A DNA stretch of 64,000 bases from Heliocidaris erythrogramma (Eukaryota > Echinodermata > Echinoidea > Camarodonta > Echinometridae), in NCBI GenBank assembly GCA_025617745.1, contig CM046869.1, forward strand, positions 8,234,668 through 8,298,667, given 5' to 3'. Position 1 is the stretch's first letter. Every line of letters starts with the position of its first letter. A program made the translations under genes and the position numbers. Below, piece after piece: positions 45,848 through 56,917 of this stretch. Below the pieces are notes generated by a model. It was given only the letters and a program-made list of their open reading frames with translations, was not told the origin of the DNA and did not search any database.

Positions 45848-47162
45848 TTATCCATGAATTCTGGACGAAGAAAAACAATAATTGTAAACTTAAGAAGTGA
45901 GTAGTGAGACTGAGAATACAAGAATATATAAGCACATACCTTGCCAGAGGTATCCCCGATTCTTTCTGCAAGAGCTGTATCAGCTCCGTTGTATCCTCTC
46001 TGTTTTTCTTTGCATCACTGAAGATCTCGTCACAACCAAACAGCTCGATATAGCCACAAGGTTCCTTGGTTCCCGCTCGCATCAGGCGAAGTCCTTCTCG
46101 AAGTAAAACGATAATGTTCTGCGGCGATAAATTAACACAAAGAAATACATTTCATTATTTTGATTAATCAATGAATAATTGTTTGATTAATTAATTAATT
46201 TAGGAGCTAAGAAAGCAGGTTTGTCAGTAAATTCTGGGCAGCGGCATGAGCAGAGGAGGATGGCTTGCGGGACACGTACCCCACAAAGCTCAAGTGCCCC
46301 CTCCCCCCCCCCCCGATTTTTTTTGCGGAAGAAAGCCGGGGGAGAAACTAAAGATAAAAAGAGAGGGCGAGCGAGGGAGAAAGAGAGAGGGGAGGCGGAA
46401 GGGGGGGGGGGGGTCCACAGTTTACAAGCTTTGCTTTTCAAGTGGACTCCTCCATTTCCAATGTTTACTTTGTTCAATGAAAATGTACCTTCAATGCCTT
46501 ATTCAATCTCATTGATTTTATAGTCACACAAGATTTTATTCTTTTGAATTGCACATGGATATTATAATTGTATTATTTACTGAATATTGATTTGTATTGA
46601 TTTGTATTGTTGCTGGAAATGGAAATAAACTAAACTGAAACTGAAATGGGGAGAGGGAGAAGGAAAGTGAAAAGACGACGGTGATAATAAGACGGTGCTC
46701 CGACATTATGCTCCGGCGCCAATTGCCACGGGCTGTATTTCTTCAAAATTGGAGCGTACAGGGTTAGTGTTGCAACTGGGTATTAGGTTAGGGTTGGGGT
46801 AAGGTTTATGATTAGATATAGTGTTTGGTCATTGTAGGATATTGTCCAAGGTGCATGTGTCGTACAAGACCGAAAATTCTGTCTCTCGTTCGTTAGCTCT
46901 TCAATTAGAGCTAATGAACGAGAGACAGAATTTTCGGTCTAGTGGCGTACATCCGATAGGACCCCCTCCCACACATTACTTTTGTGCTCAATGAAATGTA
47001 GCATCAAATGAAAACAACTGAAATAACTGAAAAATTGGAAAAACTGAATCATACCTCTGTCTGAAGGTTATATCGTTTTGCAAGCATTGTCGCAAGCTGA
47101 GTTCGGAAGGAGTCGGACAGCTGGAGGGCTGGGGTGTTAACATGTACGACGCATCGTAGCAT
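45848..47162 (-). CDS. MIF/D-dopachrome tautomerase family paralogue without Pro1
   Basis: Minus strand. Exon 1 is 47162-47055 (108 bases, 36 codons, starting MLRCVVHVNTPA). Exon 2 is 46118-45940 (179 bases, NIIVLLREGLRLM, then CGYIELFGCDEI, ending SGIPLAR). The lengths 108 and 179 and the exon 2 end phase are identical to those of the plus-strand MIF gene at 52592, and 36 codons is the exon 1 size of vertebrate MIF. The residue after Met is Leu, not the Pro that is the catalytic base of MIF tautomerases, so enzyme activity is unlikely. The last exon is unresolved. The acceptor at 45861 gives only three more residues (IHG) and a stop at 45848, while a different frame of the same stretch looks more coding-like (DKVGGSQTFVTN). 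Other AGs lie near 45890-45915, and read-through stays open to 45642. Exon 1 is preceded by an acceptor (47199-47200), so a 5' UTR exon is likely. Damage in the last exon or an alternative acceptor is possible. Confidence 0.65.
46288..46412. repeat. C run, purine-rich tract and G run
   Basis: Simple sequence: a C run near 46300, (ga)n at 46360-46395 and a G run at 46400-46412. It lies in intron 1 of the minus-strand MIF-like gene. The open frames here are artefacts. Confidence 0.8.
46867..46940. repeat. 74-bp near-perfect palindrome, solo ends of the 60185 element
   Basis: 'agaccgaaaattctgtctct' is followed, after a few central bases, by 'agagacagaattttcggtct', with the adjoining 'cgttcgttagct' / 'agctaatgaacg' also pairing. 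The same arm sequence forms the ends of the 769-bp element at 60185-60953. This copy is the ends joined without the interior. Confidence 0.85.
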
Positions 47163-47329
47163 CATGATGGTAAAACTGGTTGCTGTCCCGCTCGAAAACT
47201 AAAAATGTGGAATAACAGAAATATTCCGAAATGCTGGAGGAAAAAAACGAAGAGATCGGGATTACTTGCTCGAAATGTCCAACTTTCATATGATTACCTC
47301 GGGAGCAATGGCTTTAAGTTTAAAGGAAT

Positions 47330-47460
47330 CCGACCTGAAGAATAGATTTGCGAAATGATGTCGGTAACCAATGATGTCTCGGTGAAGATCCCGTAAAAGT
47401 TGAATTCTCGCGCATGCGATAAATGCGGGTACCGCCATTTACATCTAAAATTACATCTAA
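47330..47460 (-). promoter_or_regulatory. Possible promoter of the minus-strand MIF-like gene
   Basis: It contains 'tcgcgcatgcga', a good match to the NRF-1 consensus, and 'aaatggcgg', a YY1-like core, close together and upstream of the gene on its strand. There is no transcript evidence; this rests on motif matching only. Confidence 0.3.
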
Positions 47461-47624
47461 AAAGAAGCACACGAAACCTGAATAAAGTAGAACAGGGAAA
47501 TAACAGGGGGGTTCTTAAAGTTGTTTGTGCAATAGATTGCTGGTGGATGGAGGAATATAGTGTATACAGATATAATAGATTAAAGCGTACAGTGAGGAAG
47601 GGGCAAAATATTCAGATAAAATTT

Positions 47625-47800
47625 AGGCAAGCAAAAGAAAAAAAAGGTCATCGGCGATGTTTTGGTGCCTATTTACTCCAAATTTCTCTGACAAGTAAAA
47701 AGAAATACAAAAGAAGGAAAAATAGGTCATCAGCGTTCTGGAATGCCTATTCTTTATTGAGGGGAAGCCCCCCTCGATCCAGTCCTGAAAGGGTTAGTCT
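47625..47800. repeat. 'aggtcatcagcgttctgg' repeat (relative at 54560-54740)
   Basis: Two tandem units ('aaaggtcatcggcgatgttt' and 'aggtcatcagcgttctgg', each followed by 'tgcctatt') match the layout at 54560-54740 ('aggtcctcagcatttgg', 'ggtcctcagcgttttaggg', each followed by 'tctcttttta'). Confidence 0.6.
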
Positions 47801-47820
47801 TATAGACATATCATAAGACA

Positions 47821-47972
47821 GTGGCGGATCTACATAGGGGGATCGGCCTGTGCCCCCTCTTTTGAAACCCACCTGGCATACCTTAAGTACACAATGAAAA
47901 AAATACCCCCTTAGTTGTGTACTTTTCCGGCTCTGTGCCCCCTCTTTTACAAAATCATGGATCCGCCCCTGT
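47821..47972. mobile_element. Foldback element with 'cagtggcggatct' / 'ggatccgcccctg' ends
   Basis: The ends are inverted. The arms carry 'ctgtgccccctcttttgaaa' and 'tgtgccccctcttttacaaa' (a direct repeat) and a central 'agtacacaa'/'ttgtgtact' pair. A related element is at 51575-51712. Confidence 0.7.
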
Positions 47973-48781
47973 CATAAGATAACAAAGGATCACTGGATAT
48001 TGCGAAAGATGGCTAGATATTAAAACCTTGATGGTTCTGCAGGTGGTAGCATTGGCTTACTACGCTTTGTCAGCATAATTATATAGCCTTTTGAATGAAA
48101 GAAATGTATTGTGATAGCCTTGATCTGTTGGTGTTAAATAAATTCACCAACTTGGTGAAAGTTATGACATGGAAATAGAACAGAGGAGTTGATATTGACC
48201 AATATAATGCCATGGAAATGTATGAAATATACAAATTGTAAATGGCGCAAAACATTAGCCCTAATAAAATGAAATGGCAACAATAGCACCGAGTAAAAGC
48301 ATGTACCGAGGAAATGTGAGGGTTTTATTATACAACTACGTGCAACTGGATTAAATTTCTCATTTTGGGATTTAGGATCTAGGAAAGTGCATGCATGCAT
48401 GTCTGTAAAAAGAAAAGAAAGGAAAGAGAAAAAAAAAGGTTCGAAAATGCGGAAACCCAGTGATCAGAAATGAATTACATCAGCCGTCAAACTATTAAAA
48501 AAGAAACAAGAAAAAAAAAGAGAGTCCGTACACACTGCTAAAGATTATGTGATGGTGATTCAAGTCGGAAGTCATATGAAATATGCAGGTATGTGCCGTA
48601 TCGTACTTTTTATTCATAATTGGAATGTAATCGAAGACAGTGGGTTGGTAGTGCATTCTAACTTGGTGTCAGGTATATTATTTCCGGGATTATATATCGA
48701 AGAAAGAAATAAAAACAAAAACAGAGAACATAATGGCATGCTAAATTGTGCATTTTTTCTCTTCTACCATGTCTACCATGT

Positions 48782-48850
48782 CTCCTCCGGGAATCGAACC
48801 CGGGTCGTTGGCTTAGAATGTCAGTGCCTTAACCACTAGACCACGGAGAA
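48782..48850 (-). tRNA. tRNA-like sequence (anticodon loop ATTCTAA), likely pseudogene
   Basis: On the minus strand: 'ggtctagtggttaaggca' D arm, anticodon loop attctaa (anticodon TCT, Arg-like), and T arm ccgggttcgattcccgg. The acceptor strands pair in about five of seven positions, and the anticodon stem pairs poorly. The T and D arms are strong, the rest is degenerate. Confidence 0.5.
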
Positions 48851-48918
48851 AAGGGAGGACAGCTCTGGGGAACTTTGATTTAAGCTATGCAACCATTATT
48901 CTCTCATTTTCATTTATC

Positions 48919-48920
<2 letters not shown>

Positions 48921-48966
<46 letters not shown>

Positions 48967-49002
48967 ATATATATATATATATATATATATATAAACATAT
49001 AA
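48921..49002. repeat. (AT)n microsatellite
   Basis: Two blocks of (at)n separated by 'aaacat'. Confidence 0.95.
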
Positions 49003-50629
49003 CGTTATAAAGTCCACTTATTGGCGTAGTAATAGAATTCTCTATTTGTTTCCACACCGTCTTGCACTTTCACTTTACTTTCACAATTTAGTTTTTCTTG
49101 TTATGCTTGTGGGTTGAGGCAATTGTCTTTCTACCTCAACTCACTTATCAATTCTCTCTTATCAATATTTCGCTTCTCGTAATGATGCTTTATGAACGTA
49201 ATATTATTGAATGACCCAATCGTGATTCAGTTAGATAAGTTTCTGGACATGTGGTATACAAGCTTTGCTTTTAAACATACCCAACTGTTTTCAACATCAC
49301 TTAGGTCAATATATTTTTGTGCATCATATACTTTACTAATTGATATTTAATCATGTGCCCATATCTATGTAAAAACATCATTGTTATAGTACTGTTGTCA
49401 TTGTATTTATTTTATGTTATGCACTACAGTATTATGTTAGTATGATTAAAAACAGTCAATAAATATGAATCGGAATCTGAAATCTGGATTTGTAATAGCG
49501 GAATAAGTAATGCATAAAATGCCAATATTGCTTTGAATTTTATTCTCCGAATTTGCGGAACGTCTTCTCGTCCCTTTTTAGGAAGCCTCGGGGGCGGGTT
49601 ACATAATACTTGTATATATTGTTCGGTTTGTTGATTCCTTTGTATTCTATTGATTTTGTTCATGTTTTGCTCATAGATATATGTTTTACTCTCAAATAAT
49701 ATGTATTCATATTATAATACATTGTATTTGAAATGGTCAGCTCTTTTAACAGTATTTCTCCATGTAGATTTATCATTTAAAATCATATTTTTTTTAAAAT
49801 CATATTTTAAGATTATAAATTTCAATGTAAGATTCTCTGCTATTGCATATTGTTACAGTTATTACTTTTTAGCATAATTTTTCTTTGTAATCAATACCGA
49901 TTTTTCATTTCATTTCATTATTGATCAAATTAATGTCCTTGTTTGAATGGTTTATTCGTAATATATAACTTGTATTAGCTTGTCTATTGCCCCTTTTTTT
50001 AACTGTACAATATTTTCATCTATAACGTAATATAAATTCCACATGTATATGTTATATTAGATGCAAATGTTGATCTTTTATTGTAAATATGACAGCATTG
50101 GTCTTTTAACTTTTGTCATGTGATTTATTGCCAATAAAACCGAAATTAAATTGAAATTGAATTGAGGTTTATTAATCTGTTTCATAAACAGGCTTGCATG
50201 GGGTTGCAAGTGCCGAAAAAGAACTCAAAGAGAACTCAACGAGAAAAAGGGGTTTACCCTTTTTCTCGTCAAATTGATCAAGTTTTTCCCAAAACAATAA
50301 TATGCTTTGCGATTGTTCTGAAATTATGGCGTCCGGGTTGTGTCCGGGTTCATCGAGTATAATATAGTTGATTTCGAGTAATTTGATACATACCTGCGTG
50401 ATAACCTGATGAGTGCAGGTCGAAAAGCTTCGTTAAAAATTATCATGTCTCTTTTTCGTGCAATATTGAAATATGCTTTGTCTTAAAAAGTATTCCATTT
50501 ATATATTGGAGGTGCGGAAACGGTTTGGTTTGAGAAGGTTATGGTTTATTTAACCTGACTGCTAAAAAAAGCACGTGTATGCTCGTAAGTAAGCACCCAG
50601 GGGACCGACGGCTGTAAGTCCTCTCCAAG
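49003..50629. other. Intergenic AT-rich sequence, no gene seen
   Basis: Short chance frames only. Inverted 'gagaaaaaggg' / 'ccctttttctcg' words form a small hairpin near 50238-50268. Confidence 0.5.
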
Positions 50630-51280
50630 GGACTTTAATACTTTATGAGTTACCATTTCAAGTTTCAACGCGAACAACTTCATGTATCATAACACCATTC
50701 GAATCTTTGAATGTGCTGAATGATATAAAATTCTTAAGTTCCAATGAGTTTAGAAAACCGTTTAGGTGTTTGATTAGCAGTTTTTTGTCCAATGAGATTG
50801 AATTATGTTTCAAAACACCATGCACTTAAAATGTTGGATATATGCTGTGCAGCATTGACTCACGTTTCAGAACATCAAGTGTTGGAACATGCAGAAAATT
50901 GGCATTGTAATGTTCCAAAGATCTTGACTTTTGTATCAGAACACGACCTAAGTTAGTGACTGAATATCTGAATATTACCATTCTGAAGTTTCAATGATTT
51001 CTGACTTAAGTTTCAAAACACCTTGTGAATGTTCGAATATGCTAAATATTACCATTTTAAGATTCAAATGATATTGACTCACGTTTCAGAACATCTTTGA
51101 ATTCAATTTACATTTCTATTTATACTCAGAACACCGTTTAAGCTTTTAAGTGTATATCTAATATTAACATGTTACATTTCCAATGAGATTAATTTATCAT
51201 GGTTCGGAAAACCATTAAGTAAATTGTTATCTTTTCAAAGTTGTTTGAAACACACTGTTTAAGTTTCTGAATAAGTAGAG
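50630..51280. repeat. Decayed tandem repeat, ~95-110-bp units
   Basis: Recurring words in order are 'gtttcaaaacacc' / 'gtttcagaacatc', 'ttgaatatgct', 'attaccattttaag' and 'ttccaatgagatt' / 'ttcaatgatttctgactt', about six times with strong divergence. It is non-coding and looks like an old satellite block. Confidence 0.6.
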
Positions 51281-51574
51281 TATATCGGTATCTTGGCAAG
51301 CCAACCAAAATTAGGTGGTACGACCAGCATAATTATAATCATTACTGATGTGCTGGTAATCTTACATATTTTTTTCTCTCTCTCTCTGTCTCACTCGATG
51401 ACTCGCGTTTTTAAAGATTTGGCAAAGTCTGTCGAATACCAAAGCTACGCCGCCAAACCGACCCCACGCCATTGGTGGCAATGTAATTTTTTGTTCGGTC
51501 TGTTGTCGGTCTGGCTTCGGTTTTGTTGGTTGGCACACAATTACCAATTTCGGTTTCCACAAAAATGTGGGCAC

Positions 51575-51712
51575 CTAAGTACTGGCGGATGATGGGGGGG
51601 GGGGGGGGGGGGGTGCGTACAACCGGCCCATGCCCCCGTTTAAAACCTAATTGGACACAGCCGCAAAGTTGTGTCCCTCTCCTTTTTACAAAATCCTTGG
51701 TCTGCCCCTGAT
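51575..51712. mobile_element. Element of the 'ggcggatgatggggg' / 'ggtctgcccctg' type
   Basis: A G run follows the left end. The arms hold 'ggcccatgcccccgtttaaa' and 'gtccctctcctttttacaaa', parallel to 47821-47972. Confidence 0.55.
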
Positions 51713-51894
51713 TATATAGGCGGTAACAACATGAACAATATTTACCCAAATATTGTGTATAGTGACTGTATGTTAATAGTAAGGTTGAGTTTGAGGCACT
51801 GCCTATATACGTGTTATAATTATGGCTACCACAATTTTTTCAGAAGCGTTATACATTATGTATTATGTCTTCAAAAAATATCTGACAAACAGGA

Positions 51895-51942
51895 GAAGAA
51901 TGAGAAGGAGGAGGAGAAGAAGAAATCGAAGAAGAAGAAGAA

Positions 51943-51973
<31 letters not shown>

Positions 51974-52107
51974 AAGAAAGAAAGAAAGAAAGAAAGAAAA
52001 GAGGGTTCTCCTATTTCTCGGGAGTGTTATATGTTTATGTTATATGTTATATGTCTCAGAATTCTGCAATAAGCCCCTCTCCCCCCCCCCCCCCCCCCTC
52101 CCCCGCC
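51895..52107. repeat. GAA/GAAA-rich tract and C run
   Basis: A purine tract lies at about 51895-52005 and a C run at 52080-52100. Simple sequence. Confidence 0.9.
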
Positions 52108-52591
52108 GATCTGCCACTAGGCTTATAATACCAGCTTAAAACCTTATACATAAATCATCTTCCCGGAGGCCTTGCGAGGCAATAATTCAACGCTTCATAA
52201 ACATAGAGTAATTTTGAATTTTTATTTTAACTCCAATATGCTGGTATCCTTCCTTCCTAACAATTTTTTCCCTTTTTTTTTTTTGCTGGTTCTGCTCACG
52301 GACTAAGCCCATGCGCTGAAATTGCCTCCCATTTGCTGTCGTCACATAACACTCTTCGTGCAAGAAACACCCGGACCCTTCTCTGCTTTAGCTTTCGTTC
52401 CGCGGACCTGAACACATTGCTTTGAAAGCTTTTTTTCTCTCTTTGGTGCTACGTATATAGACCCCAGTGATAGACCTGGACTTCATTGCTCTGCTTTCGG
52501 CACCTGTTCCTCCCCTCCTCTCACGGTCCTGGTCACATTGCTTCAGCCCTTTTTCTGCACGTATTGAAGACAAATAGACACCTTTGACAAG

Positions 52592-54547
52592 ATGCCTCTC
52601 TGTATCTTTCACACCAACATGACAGCAGATCGGGTGGGCGATGACATCCATGAAAAACTGTCTAAGATCATCTCTGAGATGACGGGATCCAAAGAAACGG
52701 TAAGCTAAATTACTCACACAATGGCGTATCCATATGATGGAGCCCCGTTTAACCCGCCTCGCCCCCGTTTTGATGCCCCTGAAAATCAAGAATACCTATA
52801 CAGTAGCTCTACGATATGCCGGGTTATATAATTTACCTTTTTCACCTAACAATTATCAATGTCTGGCCGGACATTTGATATATAATACACAACATCAATT
52901 TTAAGAGCAATCGTTTAATATTTTGAGGATAATTTTATTATGCTATATGACGAAATTCTTTATGAACATTGCCGTCTCTAGAGGAGGTGGTGGGATGGGG
53001 GATTCAACCCCTGCAAACTTCGTGTCGGAAAATCCATAAATTTTGTCAACAAATGTATTTGGTTTCCTTTGACGAATTAATATGAAAACTTATTTCATTT
53101 CTATTCTTTTGCATTTACAGAGTTAGAATTAAAATATCTCGCGAATCTTTTGAATCCTTTCTAATCTCTCTCTCTCTCTCATTTATTTTGTTCGCCATCC
53201 GATGGTGAGGAAGAGGGGGGGGGGGGGGGGGTGTCCCCCGTGTCCTCCGTAACTGTGCACATTTCCAATAGATAAATAATTATTCCTATGTTATTCCTAT
53301 TACTATTATTACTATTACTATACTATTAATTACTATTACGATTACTATTGCTTTACTATTATAATTACTTTTACTGTTGCTATTACCATTACTATTTGAC
53401 TATTACTATTACTATTACTTTTACTTTTACTATTACTCTTCCAGTCGATCACAGTCGAGTTGCGGACTGGCAAGACGATGTGCAGGGCGGCCAAACCCGA
53501 CGCCGACTGGGGTTTCTTCGAGCTCCATGCCGTGGGCCTGTCTGCAGACCCCGACCTCAATCGCGAGCGCGCTGGCAAGCTCATGACCTTCTGCGAAACC
53601 GAGATCGGGCTTCCACAGACAAGGTGAGAATGATCATGTTTTGTTATTTCATTTATTTATTTATCTATATTTATTTATTACGTTTTATTTAAAATCAGTG
53701 TAGTCTTTTTAGAGCCTAAAGGCCTGAGCCCTGATACAATGAAGCAAAATGGACAATGCTAAAATACAGATGAAACTGAGTGTATACAATAGCAATCGGT
53801 ACAAGCGACATAAAACAGACAATCAAACATAGGCAACAAAACAAAAGAAACATAATATCTATGTTGTTGTTTTTGTTGGGTTGTTGGGGAGGGGGGGGGG
53901 CATGGTTAGGGTCTCTACCTCCATCTTTATCATAGTGCAAAAAGAAGTTACGAGCTAGTGAAAACAAGTTACAACATATCTATCACTTTTTTCCCCTCTC
54001 TCTCTCTCTCTCTCTCTTACCCAGCCATAACCTCAAAATATCAATATAATTATAAAACTTGTTATTAAGTTTGATTTCTAGTATGCACTCTCCATGCTCA
54101 ATGAGATACAATGGCGGATTCGTGGGGGGGGGGGGGGCACGTTCCCCCTTCAAAAACCACTGGTACAAAAATGACCAATTTTATTGTTGTTGTTGTTGTT
54201 TTTGGAGAATTTTGACGTGATCTAAGTTTATCTCATTGTGTTAATCATTATTACTTTAGGCTTATATAAATTTATGCATTTTATGCATTTATTGTTCCAA
54301 CGGAATCCAATTTCTTCAACTAATCAAAAGTGTAAAGTAACATGACTATTCTCCCTCTCTCTCCCCTCCCCCCCCCCCTCTCTCTCTCTCTCTCTTTCTT
54401 TCTCTCCCGCTCTACTACAGTTGTTTCTTCATGATGCACAACAATGACCCCAAGCACATCGGACTCGGTGACAACAGGCTGTGTGCAGATATTCCTCATT
54501 TCAAGGACTACACACACATCGAGCTTTTCGAGAGCATGCGAAAATAG
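52592..54547 (+). CDS. MIF: Macrophage migration inhibitory factor (MIF) family protein, complete
   Basis: Three exons: 52592-52699 (108 bases), 53445-53623 (179) and 54421-54547 (127), all with GT/AG borders and consistent phases, giving 137 residues and a TAG stop. The protein starts MPLCIFHTNMTADRV; Pro after Met is the catalytic base of the MIF/DDT tautomerases. Exon 1 ends TGSKET, near the position of the MIF active-site lysine. Exon 2 holds the second beta-alpha-beta half (FFELHAVGLSADPDLN, GKLMTFCETEIGL). Exon 3 begins CFFMMHNNDPKHIGLG, matching the last strand region, and then adds about 20 residues (FKDYTHIELFESMRK) beyond the usual ~115-residue MIF. The 36-codon first exon and the exon 2 end phase equal those of vertebrate MIF. 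MIF proteins are trimeric cytokine-like tautomerases acting in immunity; sea urchins are known to have several. Assignment to MIF rather than DDT is uncertain. A minus-strand paralogue starts at 47162. Confidence 0.85.
53270..53440. repeat. ATT/ACT microsatellite next to MIF exon 2
   Basis: Imperfect (tattac)n runs up to four bases before the acceptor of exon 53445, so the repeat itself supplies most of the sequence before the splice site. Exon 3 likewise follows a CT repeat (54345-54410). Confidence 0.9.
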
Positions 54548-54839
54548 ACCTTTTTTATATACTTTAGATATACTCAGGCACCTGGGAACGATTTTGTTAC
54601 TGGGGGTGCTGTGAGGAAAAAAAAGGTCCTCAGCATTTGGAGTCTCTTTTTAAGTCCAAAAATCTCTAACAAGCCAAAAAAAAAAAGGGGTCCTCAGCGT
54701 TTTAGGGTCTCTTTTTAACTACCTTTTAAGCTACAGCACCCCCAGCATCCTCAGCCTTCTAGGGGTGCGCACCCCCTCAAAAAATTCTGGGAGTGCTGCA
54801 GCACCCCCAGCACCCCGGGCTCCCAGGGGCCTGGATATA

Positions 54840-55050
54840 CTCTCCCATAAGATCAGTGGCGTATCCAGAAATTGATCGGGGGGGGGGGCGTTAAGGGCAT
54901 GCTTCCCTATAATACTTTGAATAATTCAACCCATTTTCTTGCAGGCTAAAGATTCACTTTTACTAGAGAGACGTCTATTTTTACTATTTGTTTCTGGGCC
55001 TTCTAAAGAGGGGGGGGGGGGGGGGGGGGGTTCCCCCGGCTTCGCCCTAT
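54840..55050. repeat. 'agtggcgtatccag' sequence with G runs
   Basis: A left end of the 'agtggcgtatc' type (54852) is followed by a G run. Another G run lies at 55010-55030. No matching right end is clear. Confidence 0.5.
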
Positions 55051-55143
55051 TTTGGAATAGGCGCCAATAATGAAACAAAACAGATTGATTTATTAACTGT
55101 AACGTTGAAATTTCTCTTTAATTTAAATACAAAAATCAATATA

Positions 55144-55710
55144 CAGGGTTGGAAAAAAGTTTGGAATATTTTTTTGGCGATGAGTATGTCTGATTTTAAA
55201 TGCTAGTTTCTACTATATTGTGATGAATAATTCATCCAAATCGGATTAACTGTGTTGAATGAAGTCTACTGTTCCATCTTGTACCAAAGATTACGTAATA
55301 TTGTTAAACATGTTACAATGGCTGACCAATGAACCACATGTTGTCAGATTTGCTCTATTTGTGTTTGAACATCTTGTTATACATTTCTGTACTTCACGTG
55401 GAATTTTGAAAAAGCTACGTGCAGTTTGCAGTCATTTTGAGGACTTCGGTATAGCAATTAAACTGTATCTGATTATTTAACTTTTTCGTTAGACATTTGC
55501 AAAAACAGCAAATATACGCTTCCGAATTCCAAGTGGACCTCTGCACTGTGCATGTGATAAGCCTGATTTTTAATGTTGTGCTTTTAAAGTTAAAAAGTGA
55601 CACATATCTTTTATTTGAACCTCAAAGAAGAACTTAAAATGACGAGGGATATGTTTAAGACAAGAAATAATTCTTGGAATAAAAATATTCCAAACTTTTT
55701 TCCAACCCTG
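55144..55710. mobile_element. TA-flanked DNA element, 567 bp, ~30-bp inverted ends
   Basis: The left 'cagggttggaaaaaagtttg' and right 'caaacttttttccaaccctg' are exact reverse complements, extending into 'gaatatttttt' / 'aaaaatattc'. TA stands on both sides (55142-55143 and 55711-55712). This is a Tc1/mariner-type target. A 73-codon frame inside (55259-55480) has no recognisable transposase motif. Non-autonomous. Confidence 0.85.
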
Positions 55711-55712
55711 TA

Positions 55713-56540
55713 ATACATAATGTGACTTATATTGATGATAATATACTTTTATGGAGTTAGTTTTAAGTATATTTCTTCGTGTTCTGATCAGAATTTCATG
55801 ACCAGCAAAAGAATTTAGTCAAAATACACGCACCTGAAAAATGTAAAAAACTCTGTTGTGGAATATGCTCGATTTCACAATTTCTTATTAATAAATTGAT
55901 ATTAATTATCGATTTGAAATATGAATGTTAGAACGTGTGTTAGCATACCTTTGTAACAATAGTTAAAATTTGAAACGAAATAAATGCAGTATACTGTGAT
56001 TTTAACAAGACTTACTTTATAGCTTGCGTGTGAATACGCCAGTTCGGGGTTAGCGCATGGTACAAATGACCCCAAATATCCACAGATATTTTAGACATGG
56101 AGGGTCCCTTTATGTGCACTTCAGAAAAATAACTCTGGGAGTGATAGAGGTGCCTCATGAATAGCTTTTGTTTCCCCCTTTAAAAAGAATACTTCCACCT
56201 GGATATCATGGAATGCACCATTAGTGCATAATTGAATAATGATTACATGACATTCATGAGCACATATCGAATATTAGTGTCAGTGGGTTTTAGAATTTGG
56301 TACAGATGACCTTTATCTGCTCATGCTCAGATTGCATCTCCGAAGTGGCTTATTGTATTAGAGGTGACAAACTGTTGGCCATTATAGAATTGAATAAAAT
56401 AAATTTTGAATTTTGAGTAGAAAGGAGAGAAAGAGAGTTCTTGGCAATTAAAAAATGAGAAGGGGAATATTGTCATAAACATTAGAAATATTGAGAGAAC
56501 AGAGAAATAGAGAGGCAGAGAACGAGAGAGAGGGGAATTG
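55713..56540. other. Intergenic, no gene seen
   Basis: AT-rich, with only short frames and no clear repeat structure. Confidence 0.5.
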
Positions 56541-56553
56541 AGAATGGGAGAGA

Positions 56554-56608
<55 letters not shown>

Positions 56609-56625
56609 TGGGGGGGGGGGGGGGG
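56541..56625. repeat. GA/CG microsatellite and G run
   Basis: (gcgc)n, (ga)n and a G run. Confidence 0.9.
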
Positions 56626-56917
56626 AGAAATAATAAGATCGGTTAAATTACTGTTTACTTTCTTGAGTGTGGAGAGTGCATAACAATGAAATGGGGACAC
56701 AAAGTCAGTTACAGTTTAGAAGCTATAGAGCATTTATTTATAGATATATAACATGAAGATACAGATGAATATAACGATGAGTTGAAGTCAAAAGCAAGTC
56801 TGATGGTGACTATACACACTCTTATCTATTCTGAAATAAATATCAAAGCCAATCTGAATTTTATCTGAATTCTATCTCTTGACCGTCTGAAATTTACTCT
56901 GTAACAAAGTGGAGTCC

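Noticed and set aside
46187-46523. Overlapping frames of 89-100 codons on both strands
   Set aside because: They lie over C, G and GA runs inside the intron of the minus-strand MIF-like gene.
47400-47816. 138-codon plus-strand frame, K/R-rich
   Set aside because: It overlaps the presumed promoter and a tandem repeat, and shows no family or splice structure.
51293-51749. Frames of about 100 codons on both strands
   Set aside because: They cross a G run and a foldback element; no domain or exon border supports them.
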